Source: Klebsiella pneumoniae (GTDB lineage Bacteria > Myxococcota_A > UBA9042). Taken from it: a DNA stretch of 64,000 bases. Where the stretch lies: assembly GCA_945889325.1 (NCBI GenBank), contig CAMDBH010000007.1, positions 1 through 64,000 on the forward strand, in the 5' to 3' direction. Shown in pieces: positions 25,710-34,346 of the stretch. Position 1 is the first letter of the stretch. Every line of letters starts with the position of its first letter. A program made the position numbers and the translations under genes. The notes beneath the pieces were generated by a model, which did no database searches, had not been told where the DNA came from, and saw only the letters and a program-made list of their open reading frames with translations.

Positions 25710-26084
25710 TCAAAGTATTGGCGACGTTTCAAACCGGCCTAGACCGTAATGCGAGCCGTAACCCAGACAGATTGGGCCATTGACCGGTTCGGCGAATTCG
25801 ATTTCAAATGCCGACCACGCTGCTTGGGGCGCGGCGCGCCCGCCGCGGTTGCGCTCGCGGACAAAGTGGCGAAAGCGGGCGTCGAATATTTCCGATTGCG
25901 AACTTTGGGTGATGCGAACTGGCACCGGTAAGCCGCGGCGCGACAGTTCCGCGGCAACCTGGCCGATGAAGGAATCCGCGCCAGCTCGCTTCAAGTGGCG
26001 CGGCGGAACGAACGGTGTCACCGATCGCCACACCGACGCGCTTCCGATAGTTTTTTGCATTTCATCGCCCCACGGCACCGGCAA
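25710..26084 (-). pseudogene. csb2: csb2 (Cas5-Cas6 fusion) C-terminal fragment of a type I-G system
   Basis: The fragment includes WRSVTPFVPPRHLKR, DARFRHFVRERNRGG and EFAEPVNGPICLGYGSHYGL GRF. This is the order and spacing of the C-terminal part of the Csb2/GSU0054 proteins of type I-G CRISPR systems, which process crRNA and join Cascade. The listed start is a TTG and the N-terminal two thirds are absent. Together with the Cas4-Cas1 fusion it identifies the lost system type. Confidence 0.65.
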
Positions 26085-26313
26085 CAGCCGCCGTTCCGAG
26101 CGCGGCGAGCCATTTTTCCTCTTATTTTGAATGGTTACATCTAGGTCGCCCCACCGACAGGCTGAGGAGACGGGCTTTCAAGCGCCTGCCGGACCGTGGT
26201 ATACACACTGACCGCTTTGCAAGATCAACCTGTTTCAACCCGCGGAGGCGGGTTTCTTGAATGCGAGCCCGGGGTTTCAACCCTGGGTCGAGGGTCGACC
26301 GACGATGTTGTTT
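26085..26313. other. Short non-coding stretch with a small hairpin
   Basis: AACCCGC-GGAG-GCGGGTT (26237-26254) is a perfect hairpin. GTTTCAACCC occurs twice about 42 bp apart (26232 and 26274), reminiscent of CRISPR-repeat starts, but the following bases differ. I see no gene here. It may be the decayed edge of the CRISPR locus. Confidence 0.4.
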
Positions 26314-27828
26314 TCAATGCCGCCCAACAGGCGCCGGAATATGAAACTGCGCTTGCAACTTCGGGCGCTTGCCAGAAAAATCCGCCGGCCCCATGGGTTG
26401 TTCGATCGAAATCATCCACTCGCCCAAATCATTCCTCCCGATTTTGACGCCTGGATGTCCCTGCGATTTCTCAAACTTGCCCGCACCTGTGCTGCTGGTC
26501 GTCGTTAACTGCTGCCATCTCATCTGCGCCACAGGCTGCTTGGCCATTTTCTGCAGTTCGATGACAGCGTGCAGCATGTCGTCTGGAAAATCCTCCTGCC
26601 AACTGTACATGTAGCGCTGGCTGCCGCCGTCGATTCCGACCAAAAGCACGGCGCGCCACGGCACGCGCAATTGCACAAGCGCGCCTTCGGGTCCGACCAA
26701 CTGAGCGGAAAGTGTGCTGCCGGCGGTATCGAGTTGCGCTGGCGGCAGTTCGGCAAAGCCGAACGGAATCGCAATGAACCCGAGGCAGCGCAGGGATTCC
26801 GGCATTTCGCAACCGGGCACGCGCGCGTCGACGACGCAAAAGCCTGGCCCGCGGGCAAACGTGGCGCGCAGCGCCCGCGCTTTGTCCGGCATCGGCGCGT
26901 GCAAGCCCGCAATCGGCGGTGGCTGCTTGGGCAGCACGTAGTTTGGTATGCCCTCGCAGCAAGCAAAAGCGGGCCACAACTGTGGATTTCTAGTCGCGAT
27001 CTCTTGCTGCATTGCCACTGGCAGCCGCGATGGCCACCACCAACCGTAACCATCCAGCGGACTTTGAATGACGGGCACCGCCAGCCACGGCACAAAACAA
27101 TCAAAACGCACCTGCGGATCTTGGTGCGTCCAGGCGACACCGTCCTGTTCCGCGCGCAACCGCAGCAGGTTTTCACTTTTGCGCAACAGCATCGGCACCA
27201 TGCGCACCGGGCCGGCCAGACTGGCGCGTCGCGACTCGACGGCACCCGGCGGCATGCGGATACCGCTGACATCCAAGTCAACCCAGAGGTGCACGACCTG
27301 AGGCGCACGTTCCAGCAATTCGCGAAAAGCGCGGCGCGCGTTTGGCTGAAACTGGGTCCGATCCGCATCGTCCAGCACCAGCTTTTGATCTACGCGCAGC
27401 GCGAATTGATTGACGTCAGTGGCTGGCTGTCCCCAACCGAGCGCCGACATCAGCCAGCGCTGTGCCAGTTCGCTTTCAACCTCCAACCACGCCGGCAGCG
27501 CTCGCCACAACGCGTGCTGCTGACGCAACCGCTGGTCTCGCCAAAAGATCGCCACAATCGCACCAAAGGGCACCTGCGCCGTATGCACCTGACGATCGTG
27601 CCACATACAGGGCAGCGGTAAATAATCACTAGCATTTTCAACATCATCGGCGTCATCCGGGCCCGCAAGACTGTATTGGAACAGGTGCGGCTGGGGCATC
27701 GCGGGCAGCCCGCAAGCACCAGCTGCGACTGAATCGATTAGAATTTCAACGTGACCGTGGCCGAGGGCTTCGAGGAGGAGCGCCTTGGTTTCAGGCGTAT
27801 TATCGGCAGTTTCAGAATTTGGTTGCAT
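26314..27828 (-). CDS. Protein with two SspB-like (ClpXP adaptor) domains
   Basis: From the ATG at 27828 the protein has 504 residues. Near the N-terminus are KALLLEALGHGHVEILIDSV and, later, VPFGAIVAIFWRD. Near residue 370 a similar unit recurs: FCVVDARVPGCEMPESLRCL then LRVPWRAVLLVGIDGGSQRY. Both resemble the SspB-type substrate-recognition fold found in deltaproteobacterial relatives (helix, strand, then VPW.AV..I). The middle 200 residues are unrecognised. A role in protein turnover is inferred. It is the last gene of the ALDH-rnhA run. Confidence 0.5.
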   Translation of the reverse strand: MQPNSETADNTPETKALLLEALGHGHVEILIDSVAAGACGLPAMPQPHLFQYSLAGPDDADDVENASDYLPLPCMWHDRQVHTAQVPFGAIVAIFWRDQRLRQQHALWRALPAWLEVESELAQRWLMSALGWGQPATDVNQFALRVDQKLVLDDADRTQFQPNARRAFRELLERAPQVVHLWVDLDVSGIRMPPGAVESRRASLAGPVRMVPMLLRKSENLLRLRAEQDGVAWTHQDPQVRFDCFVPWLAVPVIQSPLDGYGWWWPSRLPVAMQQEIATRNPQLWPAFACCEGIPNYVLPKQPPPIAGLHAPMPDKARALRATFARGPGFCVVDARVPGCEMPESLRCLGFIAIPFGFAELPPAQLDTAGSTLSAQLVGPEGALVQLRVPWRAVLLVGIDGGSQRYMYSWQEDFPDDMLHAVIELQKMAKQPVAQMRWQQLTTTSSTGAGKFEKSQGHPGVKIGRNDLGEWMISIEQPMGPADFSGKRPKLQAQFHIPAPVGRH

Positions 27829-27899
27829 CGGGCGCCTACTTGTCGCGGCAATTTCGCACACCACAAGTTTGGCGCGTTGGCGCCTAGCGTCAAGTGCCA

Positions 27900-28095
27900 T
27901 CAAAGCACCGCGCCCGTGTTCAGCGCCGCCTGGTGAATCGGCAGCCAAGGCCCGCGCTTGCGCTGCACGACCACTTCGATGCGCTGTTCACCCAAAATGC
28001 TGGTGCAATTCAGCCAGCAACGCCAGTTTGCGCCGGACGCCTTCGCCGGCATCGGTCAGATCGCAGTCGCGGCAAAGGTCAGCGCAACCATTCAA
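27900..28095 (-). pseudogene. Small frameshifted gene after rnhA
   Basis: A TTG overlapping the rnhA stop opens a frame with CADLCRDCDLTDAGEGV and LALLAELHQHFG, ending at TGA. Dropping one G from GGG restores EQRIEVVVQRKRGPWLPIHQ and AALNTGAVL to a stop. The joined 64-residue product looks natural and may carry a C...C..C metal site. It could be a recent pseudogene or a sequencing indel. I do not recognise the family. Confidence 0.4.
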
Positions 28096-28817
28096 AGCCC
28101 TTTCAACCCCATCGTCGCCAACGCATCGACATACTCATTCCAGCGGCTGCCATCGTGGGCTTTGATCCACTGCAACTTGACCTTGGTCCGTTCGGTAAAC
28201 AAGGCATACGCTTCCTGCACCAAATCCAAGTTCTTGATCTCGCCGTCTTTTTTCTTCCAGCCCCGCGATTTCCAGCCCTTGGCCCACACCGTCAGCGTCT
28301 TGACGCATAAGTCGCTGTCGGAGAACAAAACGGCGGTCTGGTCCACCGCCAAGGTCTGCAAAGCCCGAATAATCGCGGTCATTTCCATGCGGTTGTTGGT
28401 CGTCATCTTTTCGCCACCGTGGCCTTGGGCAATAATTTTGCCGTCCTCCACATGCACAAAGCCCCAACCGCCAACGCCCGGATTGGGCCGCGAACCGCCA
28501 TCGGTAAAAATGCCGGTCTGGGGTCCGGCGTGGTACATCTGCAAAACTTGTTCTGGCGTCAAATCCGCAGCATCGCCGCCGACCGCGCCGCCGCGCCACG
28601 TCTTGCTGCCCGCCGCATGGGCCGCCGGAACGCGGCGGATTTCCACTGGCACGTTTGGATCGCGCGGCGCTGGCGGCATTGTTGAACGCGACTGACTTTG
28701 CCCTTTATTAGCGCGATGTTGCATGCAAAATCGCGGAACCCAACCCGGATACTTGAGCAACGTGGCATCTGGCACGTCAAATTCATTCTGGCAGACACTG
28801 CATGGAAATTTTGGCAT
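28092..28817 (-). CDS. rnhA: Ribonuclease HI with N-terminal zinc-like extension
   Basis: Residues 1-35 form a C..C...C..H motif (CSVCQNEFDVP then FCMQH). A linker leads to the RNase H domain from about residue 100, with GIFTDGGSRPNPG (first Asp), NNRMEMTAIIRAL (Glu), FSDSDLCVKT (Asp) and KAHDGSRWNEYVDALA (His/Asp). All four catalytic carboxylates appear present. It degrades the RNA strand of RNA-DNA hybrids. At 241 residues it is longer than the usual 155. It starts 7 nt after the aldehyde dehydrogenase stop. Confidence 0.9.
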   Translation of the reverse strand: MPKFPCSVCQNEFDVPDATLLKYPGWVPRFCMQHRANKGQSQSRSTMPPAPRDPNVPVEIRRVPAAHAAGSKTWRGGAVGGDAADLTPEQVLQMYHAGPQTGIFTDGGSRPNPGVGGWGFVHVEDGKIIAQGHGGEKMTTNNRMEMTAIIRALQTLAVDQTAVLFSDSDLCVKTLTVWAKGWKSRGWKKKDGEIKNLDLVQEAYALFTERTKVKLQWIKAHDGSRWNEYVDALATMGLKGL

Positions 28818-28824
28818 TTCTGGT

Positions 28825-30294
28825 CTACTTCCCGTTGAGTTCCGCGTTGCGTTTCTTTAGCGCGCCGAGCGTTTTCAAAGTCGCACCGATACCGCCCGTC
28901 CGCTGGCGCGACACCAAAATCCGCATGAGATCCAGCATCTTTGGCCCATAGGGATACCACCACGGTTCGATCGCTTTGGTCGAATCGACCAAGATCAAAT
29001 GCGGCCGCGTCATGTGCAATAGCGCGTCGGGCGAATTGGTGACGCCTGTGCCCGAATCGCCAATGCCCACCCACGGCAGGTCGGGTACAGCCGCGGAAAA
29101 ACTGTGGTTGTTGATCCAAACCATGCCGCTGCGCACTTGGCTGGCGACGCGTTGGCCGCGCTCGAGATCGCTTGTCCAAACCGATGCGCCCAAACCGTAG
29201 CGCGTGGCGTTGGCGGCGGCGACCAAACTGGCGTCGTCGTTTTGGATTTCCAAAACCGCGATGGGGCCAAAGCTTTCATCGGCCCAAGCTGGGGCTTCGC
29301 GCGGCACATTGGTTAGCAAAGTTGGCGGGATCGCCTGATCGTCGGCCGTCGGCAAGCCACCGGTGAGTACCGTGCAACCGCGGTCCTGCGCGTCGCTGAT
29401 GTGACCGATGACAATTTGCCGCTGCATCGGTGTGACCAAATCTGGCACCGATGGCGCAGTGACTTCAAGGGCTTTGACCAATGCGGCGCTGAATTTGGCC
29501 GCAATTAGGCTCGACACGGCGACGCGTTCAATGCCAGAACAATTTTGCCCAGCGTTGGAGACGATGCCCCACGCAATGCCGGCCGCGCTGCGTTCGATGT
29601 CCGCGTCATCTAACACGATTGCGCAATCTTTGCCGCCGAGTTCGACTTCGCAGGGAATGCCGCGTTCGGCACAAGCGACGGCGACTCTGCGACCGGTGCG
29701 GGTTGAACCTGTAAAAACCACCATATCCGGCAGGGCTTCCACCAGCGCTGCACCCGCCTCGCCGGCGCCGGGCATGACATCGACGATATCGCCCAAGCTC
29801 TCACGCAGGCGCGCGACCAGCCATTCACCGGTAAGTGGTGTAATTTCAGATGGTTTAAGCAAAACGCCGTTGCCCGCCAGCAGTGCCGGAATCAGCGAAC
29901 GCATCGGCAGGGACACCGGAAAATTCCACGGCGAGATCACGCCGATCACACCGCGCGGCAACCTTTCGATCCACGCTTTCTTGCCTGGCAACTCCAGCGA
30001 CGGAATCTCACCTTTGCGCGGTTGCAGCAAAATCGGGGCTTTTTTCAGCCAATATTTGAACAGGTCGCCGATTCCCAAAACTTCAGCCGAATAGGCTTCT
30101 GCCAGCGGCTTTTTGGTTTCCTGCGCGATCAAGACCGCCAATTCCTCAGCCCGCGATAGGATATTTTGGCAAGCCGCCTGCATTTTCTGCCCACGCTCCT
30201 GCACGGTCAGCGCCGCCCACGGCCCTTGCGCGGAGCGAATCGCGGCCATTTTATCGCGGGCCATTTGCTGCGTTTGCGTCAGATCGGTTGACAT
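28825..30294 (-). CDS. Aldehyde dehydrogenase (NAD(P)+-dependent)
   Basis: The ATG at 30294, with AAGGAC upstream, gives 489 residues; the ORF-track start at 30819 runs back through the neighbour. Motifs: GVIGVISPWNFPVSLPM, VVFTGSTRTGRRVA, CEVELGGKDCAIVLDD and NAGQNCSGIERV with the catalytic Cys. The family oxidises aldehydes to acids. The divergently encoded GMC oxidoreductase would supply aldehydes from alcohols, suggesting fatty or aryl alcohol oxidation. Confidence 0.9.
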   Translation of the reverse strand: MSTDLTQTQQMARDKMAAIRSAQGPWAALTVQERGQKMQAACQNILSRAEELAVLIAQETKKPLAEAYSAEVLGIGDLFKYWLKKAPILLQPRKGEIPSLELPGKKAWIERLPRGVIGVISPWNFPVSLPMRSLIPALLAGNGVLLKPSEITPLTGEWLVARLRESLGDIVDVMPGAGEAGAALVEALPDMVVFTGSTRTGRRVAVACAERGIPCEVELGGKDCAIVLDDADIERSAAGIAWGIVSNAGQNCSGIERVAVSSLIAAKFSAALVKALEVTAPSVPDLVTPMQRQIVIGHISDAQDRGCTVLTGGLPTADDQAIPPTLLTNVPREAPAWADESFGPIAVLEIQNDDASLVAAANATRYGLGASVWTSDLERGQRVASQVRSGMVWINNHSFSAAVPDLPWVGIGDSGTGVTNSPDALLHMTRPHLILVDSTKAIEPWWYPYGPKMLDLMRILVSRQRTGGIGATLKTLGALKKRNAELNGK

Positions 30295-30300
30295 AAGCTG

Positions 30301-30804
30301 GTGTCCTTCCTGAGCATGCGGGTGCGCGTGCGCGCCCTTTTTACGCCATCGCGCAAACTTGCGCCACTGTCTGCGGAGACCCTGATGCTGCTCACACCCG
30401 TGGCTTGGACTTTGGAAACGACTTTTCCGCAGTTCGGCGATCTGCCGGGTCTCCAACGGCCCGCGACGCTGGTCTTTTTGCGCAGACTTTTCGCCGACAG
30501 TCCGCCGCTTATCCGCATCGCGTTGCTGGCCTCGACCGCCGTGTTTATTTTGTCGCCTGTGATCACGATTTATGTCCCATTGCCTGCGTTTTTGTTGCCG
30601 CGGGCGCTGCGCGATCGGCATGCGCACAAATTGGCCACCCATCCGATCTACATTTTGCGCGGGGTGATGTTGATGATCAAAACCATCGGCGGCTTGCAGT
30701 GGGGCGCTGATGTCGATGTGCGGGCAAAATTGGCCATGCAGCCCTACCAGCCCGATCCCGACACCTTTCGCGTTGGCCGCGATGCGACGTTGGAGCAAGC
30801 ATGA
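30301..30804 (+). CDS. Small membrane protein paired with the GMC oxidoreductase
   Basis: The 167-residue ORF (GTG) has a hydrophobic segment IRIALLASTAVFILSPVITI and ends 4 nt into the GMC gene (ATGA overlap). It resembles the N-terminal extension found fused to long-chain-alcohol oxidases, here as a separate subunit. The start is uncertain: 30301 leaves only 6 bp to the divergent aldehyde dehydrogenase start, while the ATG at 30385 has GGAG 7 nt upstream and would leave room for promoters. Confidence 0.55.
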   Translation: MSFLSMRVRVRALFTPSRKLAPLSAETLMLLTPVAWTLETTFPQFGDLPGLQRPATLVFLRRLFADSPPLIRIALLASTAVFILSPVITIYVPLPAFLLPRALRDRHAHKLATHPIYILRGVMLMIKTIGGLQWGADVDVRAKLAMQPYQPDPDTFRVGRDATLEQA

Positions 30805-32378
30805 GCCTGACCAACCCAAATGCCGGCAGACATTACAGTTATGTCGAGGGCGCCGCGCTCGAAATCGACTGCGACTATGCGATTGCCGGCAGCGGCAGCG
30901 GCGGATCGGCCGCGGCGATCCAACTGGCGCGCGCGGGTTTCAAAGTCGTTGTGGTTGAAGCAGGTGCCTGGCGCAACCCGCAGGACTATCCGCACAGTAT
31001 GTACGGCACGATGAAAGAAATGTTCTATGACTGGGGGCAGTTGATTGCGACCGGTGATTCGATCATTCCTGTGGTGCAAGCGCGCACGGTCGGCGGTACC
31101 TCGGTGATCAACAGTGCAATTGTGGTGCGCACGCCGGGCGATGTGCTGCAGGATTGGAAAATGCGGTTGGGTCTGGGCGATGTTTTTACGGAACAATCCA
31201 TCGGTCTGGCGCAGGATCGCATTGAGACTGAGTTGCAAGTCCAAGTAACGCCTGATGCTATCTTGGGACCGTCGTCGGCGATGATGCTCGACGCGATGCA
31301 CAAAATGGGCGTCGATGGCCACGCGATCACCCGCAACGTCGCGCATTGCAAGGGTGCGATGCAGTGCTTGCAGGGCTGTCGCAACAAATCCAAGCAAACG
31401 GCGAATTTTCTGTGGCTCCGTGAACTCATTGAGGAAAAGCAGGGCAGCGTGCTATCGTGTGCGCCGGTGGATCAGGTGCTGATTGAAAAAGGCCAAGCGA
31501 TCGGTCTGCAAGGGCGCTTTCAGCATCCGCATACGCACAAATGGGGAAGTTCATTTGTCATTCGCGCCAACCGCGGTGTGCTACTGGCAGCTTCGGCGAC
31601 TGGCACGGCGCCGCTGCTTTGGCGCTCTGGCGTAAAATTGCCTTACTTGGGCAACGGTTGGCGCGGCCACCCTGGTGCCGGCATCGTCGGCGTGTACGAC
31701 AAGCCAGTCGACATGCACATCGGCCCCAGCCAAGCAGCCGCATCGATGCATTACCGGGAAAATATTGGGATCAAACTGGAATCGCTCAGTTTGCCGCTGG
31801 AATTGTTTGCAGCACGTGTCGGCGGCGCGGGCAGCGAATTGATGCAAAAGTTGAGCGAATACCGCAACTGCGCCATGTGGGTCAGCGCGGTTCGCGCCGA
31901 CGCGGTCGGCCAGCTGCGCCGCAGCGTTTTTGGTGGCACCGCGCTGCGCTATGCGCCTACGCCCAAAGATCTGGAGCGTTTGCGTCAGGGCTGCAAAATT
32001 GTGGCGCAGCTGCATTTTGCGGCCGGTGCGAAAAAGATTTGGCCGGGCATCTACGGTCTGCCGCCGGAGATCGGGCCCAATGACCTGCATTTGCTGGATA
32101 ATGCTCCGCTGAAGAACAAGTCCTATACTTGGGTGCTGTCGCATTTGTTCGGCGGTGCGATTTTAGGCAATGATCCCAATGAGTCCGTTGTCGCGCCCGA
32201 TTTGCATGTGCGCGGCGTGCGGCGCCTGCATGTGGTCTGTGCGTCAGCGATTCCAACAACTTTGGGCGTCAATCCGCAGCACACGATCATGGCGCTGGCC
32301 ATGGTGACTGCCGATCGTTTGATCGCCGATGGCGCGGCGACAACAGCGAACGCAAAACAGGTGGCTATCGGTGGCTGA
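30801..32378 (+). CDS. GMC-family FAD-dependent alcohol oxidoreductase
   Basis: The 525-residue protein starts with a Rossmann FAD motif AGSGSGGSAAAIQLARAG, followed by GGTSVINSAIVVR (the GMC G(G/S)xxxxN signature). Its C-terminus includes HVVCASAIPTTLGVNPQHTI, with the active-site His and the GVNP..T segment. CKGAMQCLQGCRNKSK resembles the Cys-rich segment of long-chain fatty alcohol oxidases. It probably oxidises alcohols to aldehydes that the neighbouring aldehyde dehydrogenase consumes. Confidence 0.88.
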   Translation: MSLTNPNAGRHYSYVEGAALEIDCDYAIAGSGSGGSAAAIQLARAGFKVVVVEAGAWRNPQDYPHSMYGTMKEMFYDWGQLIATGDSIIPVVQARTVGGTSVINSAIVVRTPGDVLQDWKMRLGLGDVFTEQSIGLAQDRIETELQVQVTPDAILGPSSAMMLDAMHKMGVDGHAITRNVAHCKGAMQCLQGCRNKSKQTANFLWLRELIEEKQGSVLSCAPVDQVLIEKGQAIGLQGRFQHPHTHKWGSSFVIRANRGVLLAASATGTAPLLWRSGVKLPYLGNGWRGHPGAGIVGVYDKPVDMHIGPSQAAASMHYRENIGIKLESLSLPLELFAARVGGAGSELMQKLSEYRNCAMWVSAVRADAVGQLRRSVFGGTALRYAPTPKDLERLRQGCKIVAQLHFAAGAKKIWPGIYGLPPEIGPNDLHLLDNAPLKNKSYTWVLSHLFGGAILGNDPNESVVAPDLHVRGVRRLHVVCASAIPTTLGVNPQHTIMALAMVTADRLIADGAATTANAKQVAIGG

Positions 32379-33144
32379 ACAGCAAAAGTCTAAGCATCCT
32401 CGGCACTCCGAGCAAATTGTCTGCGGCCATCACGCCAGTCTGGCCGCTTTGCGCGCGCGGCTGCCCGATGTGCTGCGCCTGTTCTATCACCGCGAACTTG
32501 TGCCGGATCTCAAGCCCTTTTTGAGCACGCTGGCCCAACAAAAAGCCATTTACCGCCAAGTTGAGGACGAAGAACTGTCGCGCATCGCCGGCAGCCGCAC
32601 CCATCAGGGTCTAGTCGTGGTGCTGCGGCTGGCGCAAACACCGATGCTGGATATGAAAATAATCTCAGCCCTGGCAACGCAGCCCGGCACCGTGATCGCT
32701 TTGGACGGCGTGGGCAATCCGCACAATTTGGGCGCGATCGCACGCACGGCGGCTTTTTTTGGCGCCAAAGGCCTGCTGCTCAGCGATGAAGGCGCGGCGG
32801 CTATTCGCAGCACCGCGGCGTATCGCACCGCCGAGGGCGGCATGGAAGCCCTACAACTCTGGCGTAGCGCGGATCTGGCCGCCGATATCGCAACATTTGT
32901 CGCCGCGGGCGGCCATGCTGTGGGCCTTGCTGTGCAAGCCAAACAAGCTTTGGACGCGGTACGCGGCCACGCGCAAACGCGCAGCGTGCTGCTGGTGGCC
33001 GGTGCCGAGGAATTGGGCGCGCGGCCTGCAGTCTTGCGCGCTTGTTCACAAGTCGTGCGCATCGGCAGCGGTCAAGGCAGTGCCGTGCAATCGCTCAATG
33101 TCGGCGTGGCGACAGGGATTGCGTTGTTTGCTTTGGATAACTAA
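32371..33144 (+). CDS. SpoU/TrmH-family RNA 2'-O-methyltransferase
   Basis: The GTG at 32371 overlaps the GMC stop by 8 nt and has AGGTGG upstream. The 257-residue product has an N-terminal substrate-binding domain (EQIVCGHHASLAAL) and the knotted SPOUT domain: IALDGVGNPHNLGAIARTAA, VAGAEELGARPAVL and QSLNVGVATGIALF. Members methylate 23S rRNA or tRNA ribose. The N-terminal arrangement is RlmB-like, but the exact target cannot be read from sequence. Confidence 0.87.
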   Translation: MAEQQKSKHPRHSEQIVCGHHASLAALRARLPDVLRLFYHRELVPDLKPFLSTLAQQKAIYRQVEDEELSRIAGSRTHQGLVVVLRLAQTPMLDMKIISALATQPGTVIALDGVGNPHNLGAIARTAAFFGAKGLLLSDEGAAAIRSTAAYRTAEGGMEALQLWRSADLAADIATFVAAGGHAVGLAVQAKQALDAVRGHAQTRSVLLVAGAEELGARPAVLRACSQVVRIGSGQGSAVQSLNVGVATGIALFALDN

Positions 33145-33166
33145 GTGTGCTTTGGATAACTAAAGA

Positions 33167-33649
33167 CTACGAGGCCTTATCTTCATCGCCCATAGTCGCC
33201 AAGCTAGCAAAAAAACGCAGCACAGCGTCCTCGGTCGGTTCAGGCCGGTGTTGCGGCATTTTTTCCGCAAATTCAATCTGTTCAACGCGTTCGGCCGCGG
33301 CAAGATTGGCTTCTTCAACAATTGCTTCATGCAAATTGGGCAAGCGACGCAGCAAGCGACCTTTCATGTTGTCGCGCAACGTAATCTGATCGATGCCGTC
33401 AAAAGCTTCAAGAAATGTCACGATTTCAGGCGGAAGCACGCCTTTGCAGAATTGCCAGCCGATGGGCGGCGTGTCGTCGACATCTTGCCAGCGCAGCCAA
33501 TTGCCGACGTTGCCGGAATCCAAATCGCGGGCGCGAAAAGTCCCGTCGTCATCGACTTCAGCGATGATATAGGGTTTTCCCACCGTGTAATTGTGGTTGT
33601 TGCAATTGCCGACGACGTAAACGGTCGTTCCCACTGGCCAAGCGCGCAT
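33167..33649 (-). CDS. Conserved-looking protein of unknown function
   Basis: The 160-residue protein starts MRAWPVGTTVYVVGNCNNHN with GGAG 8 nt upstream. The first 60 residues (YTVGKPYIIAEVDDDGTFRA) look like a small beta-barrel of SH3 or KOW type; the rest is helical and acidic. It lies 17 nt behind carD and is likely co-transcribed. The convergent SpoU gene ends with a short tandem duplication of GCTTTGGATAACTAA next to its stop. Confidence 0.6.
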   Translation of the reverse strand: MRAWPVGTTVYVVGNCNNHNYTVGKPYIIAEVDDDGTFRARDLDSGNVGNWLRWQDVDDTPPIGWQFCKGVLPPEIVTFLEAFDGIDQITLRDNMKGRLLRRLPNLHEAIVEEANLAAAERVEQIEFAEKMPQHRPEPTEDAVLRFFASLATMGDEDKAS

Positions 33650-33666
33650 GCAGACGACTCCGTAAT

Positions 33667-34167
33667 TTAGGCGCTGGCGATCGTTCCAGAAAAAATCGAA
33701 TCGAGCTCCGACGCAATGTCTTCCTCGCCAGTAGCGCGCGCCACGGAAAGCTCTTTGATCAACAGGCCTCGCGCCTGATCGAGCATTTTGCGCTCGCCAA
33801 AGCTCAGCGGTTTGGTGTACTTGAGCAAGCTCAGGTCGCGCATGACTTCGGCGATGTCAAAGATGCTGCCGGTGTTGATTTTTTCCACGTAACCGCGGTA
33901 ACGCCGGTTCCACGTTTGGTTATTGCCCTGAGCCGTGCGCTCTTTGAGCATGTGGTAAATCCGTTCCACTTCAAAGTTGCCGATCACTTTGCGCAAGCCG
34001 ACTGAATTGACTTTCGATACGGGAATCATGATCTTGCGGTTGGTATTGAGAACCCGCAGCATGTACAGCACTTCAGTATTTCCCTGAATCTGCTTGGATT
34101 CGATGCCAGTAATCTCAGTCACACCTTGGCCGGGATAAACGGCGCGGTCACCAATCTTAAACATCAT
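33667..34167 (-). CDS. CarD/CdnL-family transcription regulator
   Basis: The 166-residue protein has the RNA-polymerase-interacting domain at its start (MFKIGDRAVYPGQGVTEITG, then YMLRVLNTNRKIMIPVSKV). A helical DNA-binding C-terminus with TWNRRYRGYVEKINTG and KPLSFGERKMLDQARGLL follows. These proteins stabilise open complexes, especially at rRNA promoters, and are essential in several groups. GGAGAG precedes the ATGATG start. It lies 180 bp after recR, so its own promoter is likely. Confidence 0.92.
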   Translation of the reverse strand: MMFKIGDRAVYPGQGVTEITGIESKQIQGNTEVLYMLRVLNTNRKIMIPVSKVNSVGLRKVIGNFEVERIYHMLKERTAQGNNQTWNRRYRGYVEKINTGSIFDIAEVMRDLSLLKYTKPLSFGERKMLDQARGLLIKELSVARATGEEDIASELDSIFSGTIASA

Positions 34168-34346
34168 CGGTTCTCTCCAGATTGTGGAGCGAACTAGCTA
34201 AGTTCGCAGGGAAATATGCGGCAAATCGTCTCGTTTCAACATCAAACGAGGCTCACCGCCGCCTCACAGTATACGCATCGCCGCCACAGCTTCAACACAA
34301 TTCGACAGCGGCTATGTGTGAAGATGTGAAGGCGATGTTCGGATAG

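Noticed and set aside
26231-26290. Possible CRISPR repeats starting GTTTCAACCC
   Set aside because: Only two occurrences about 42 bp apart, with different sequence after the first ten bases. There is no regular spacing and no spacer-like units.
30295-30819. N-terminal extension of the aldehyde dehydrogenase ORF to 30819
   Set aside because: The extra residues are antisense to the small membrane protein gene, and the family start with a ribosome binding site is at 30294.
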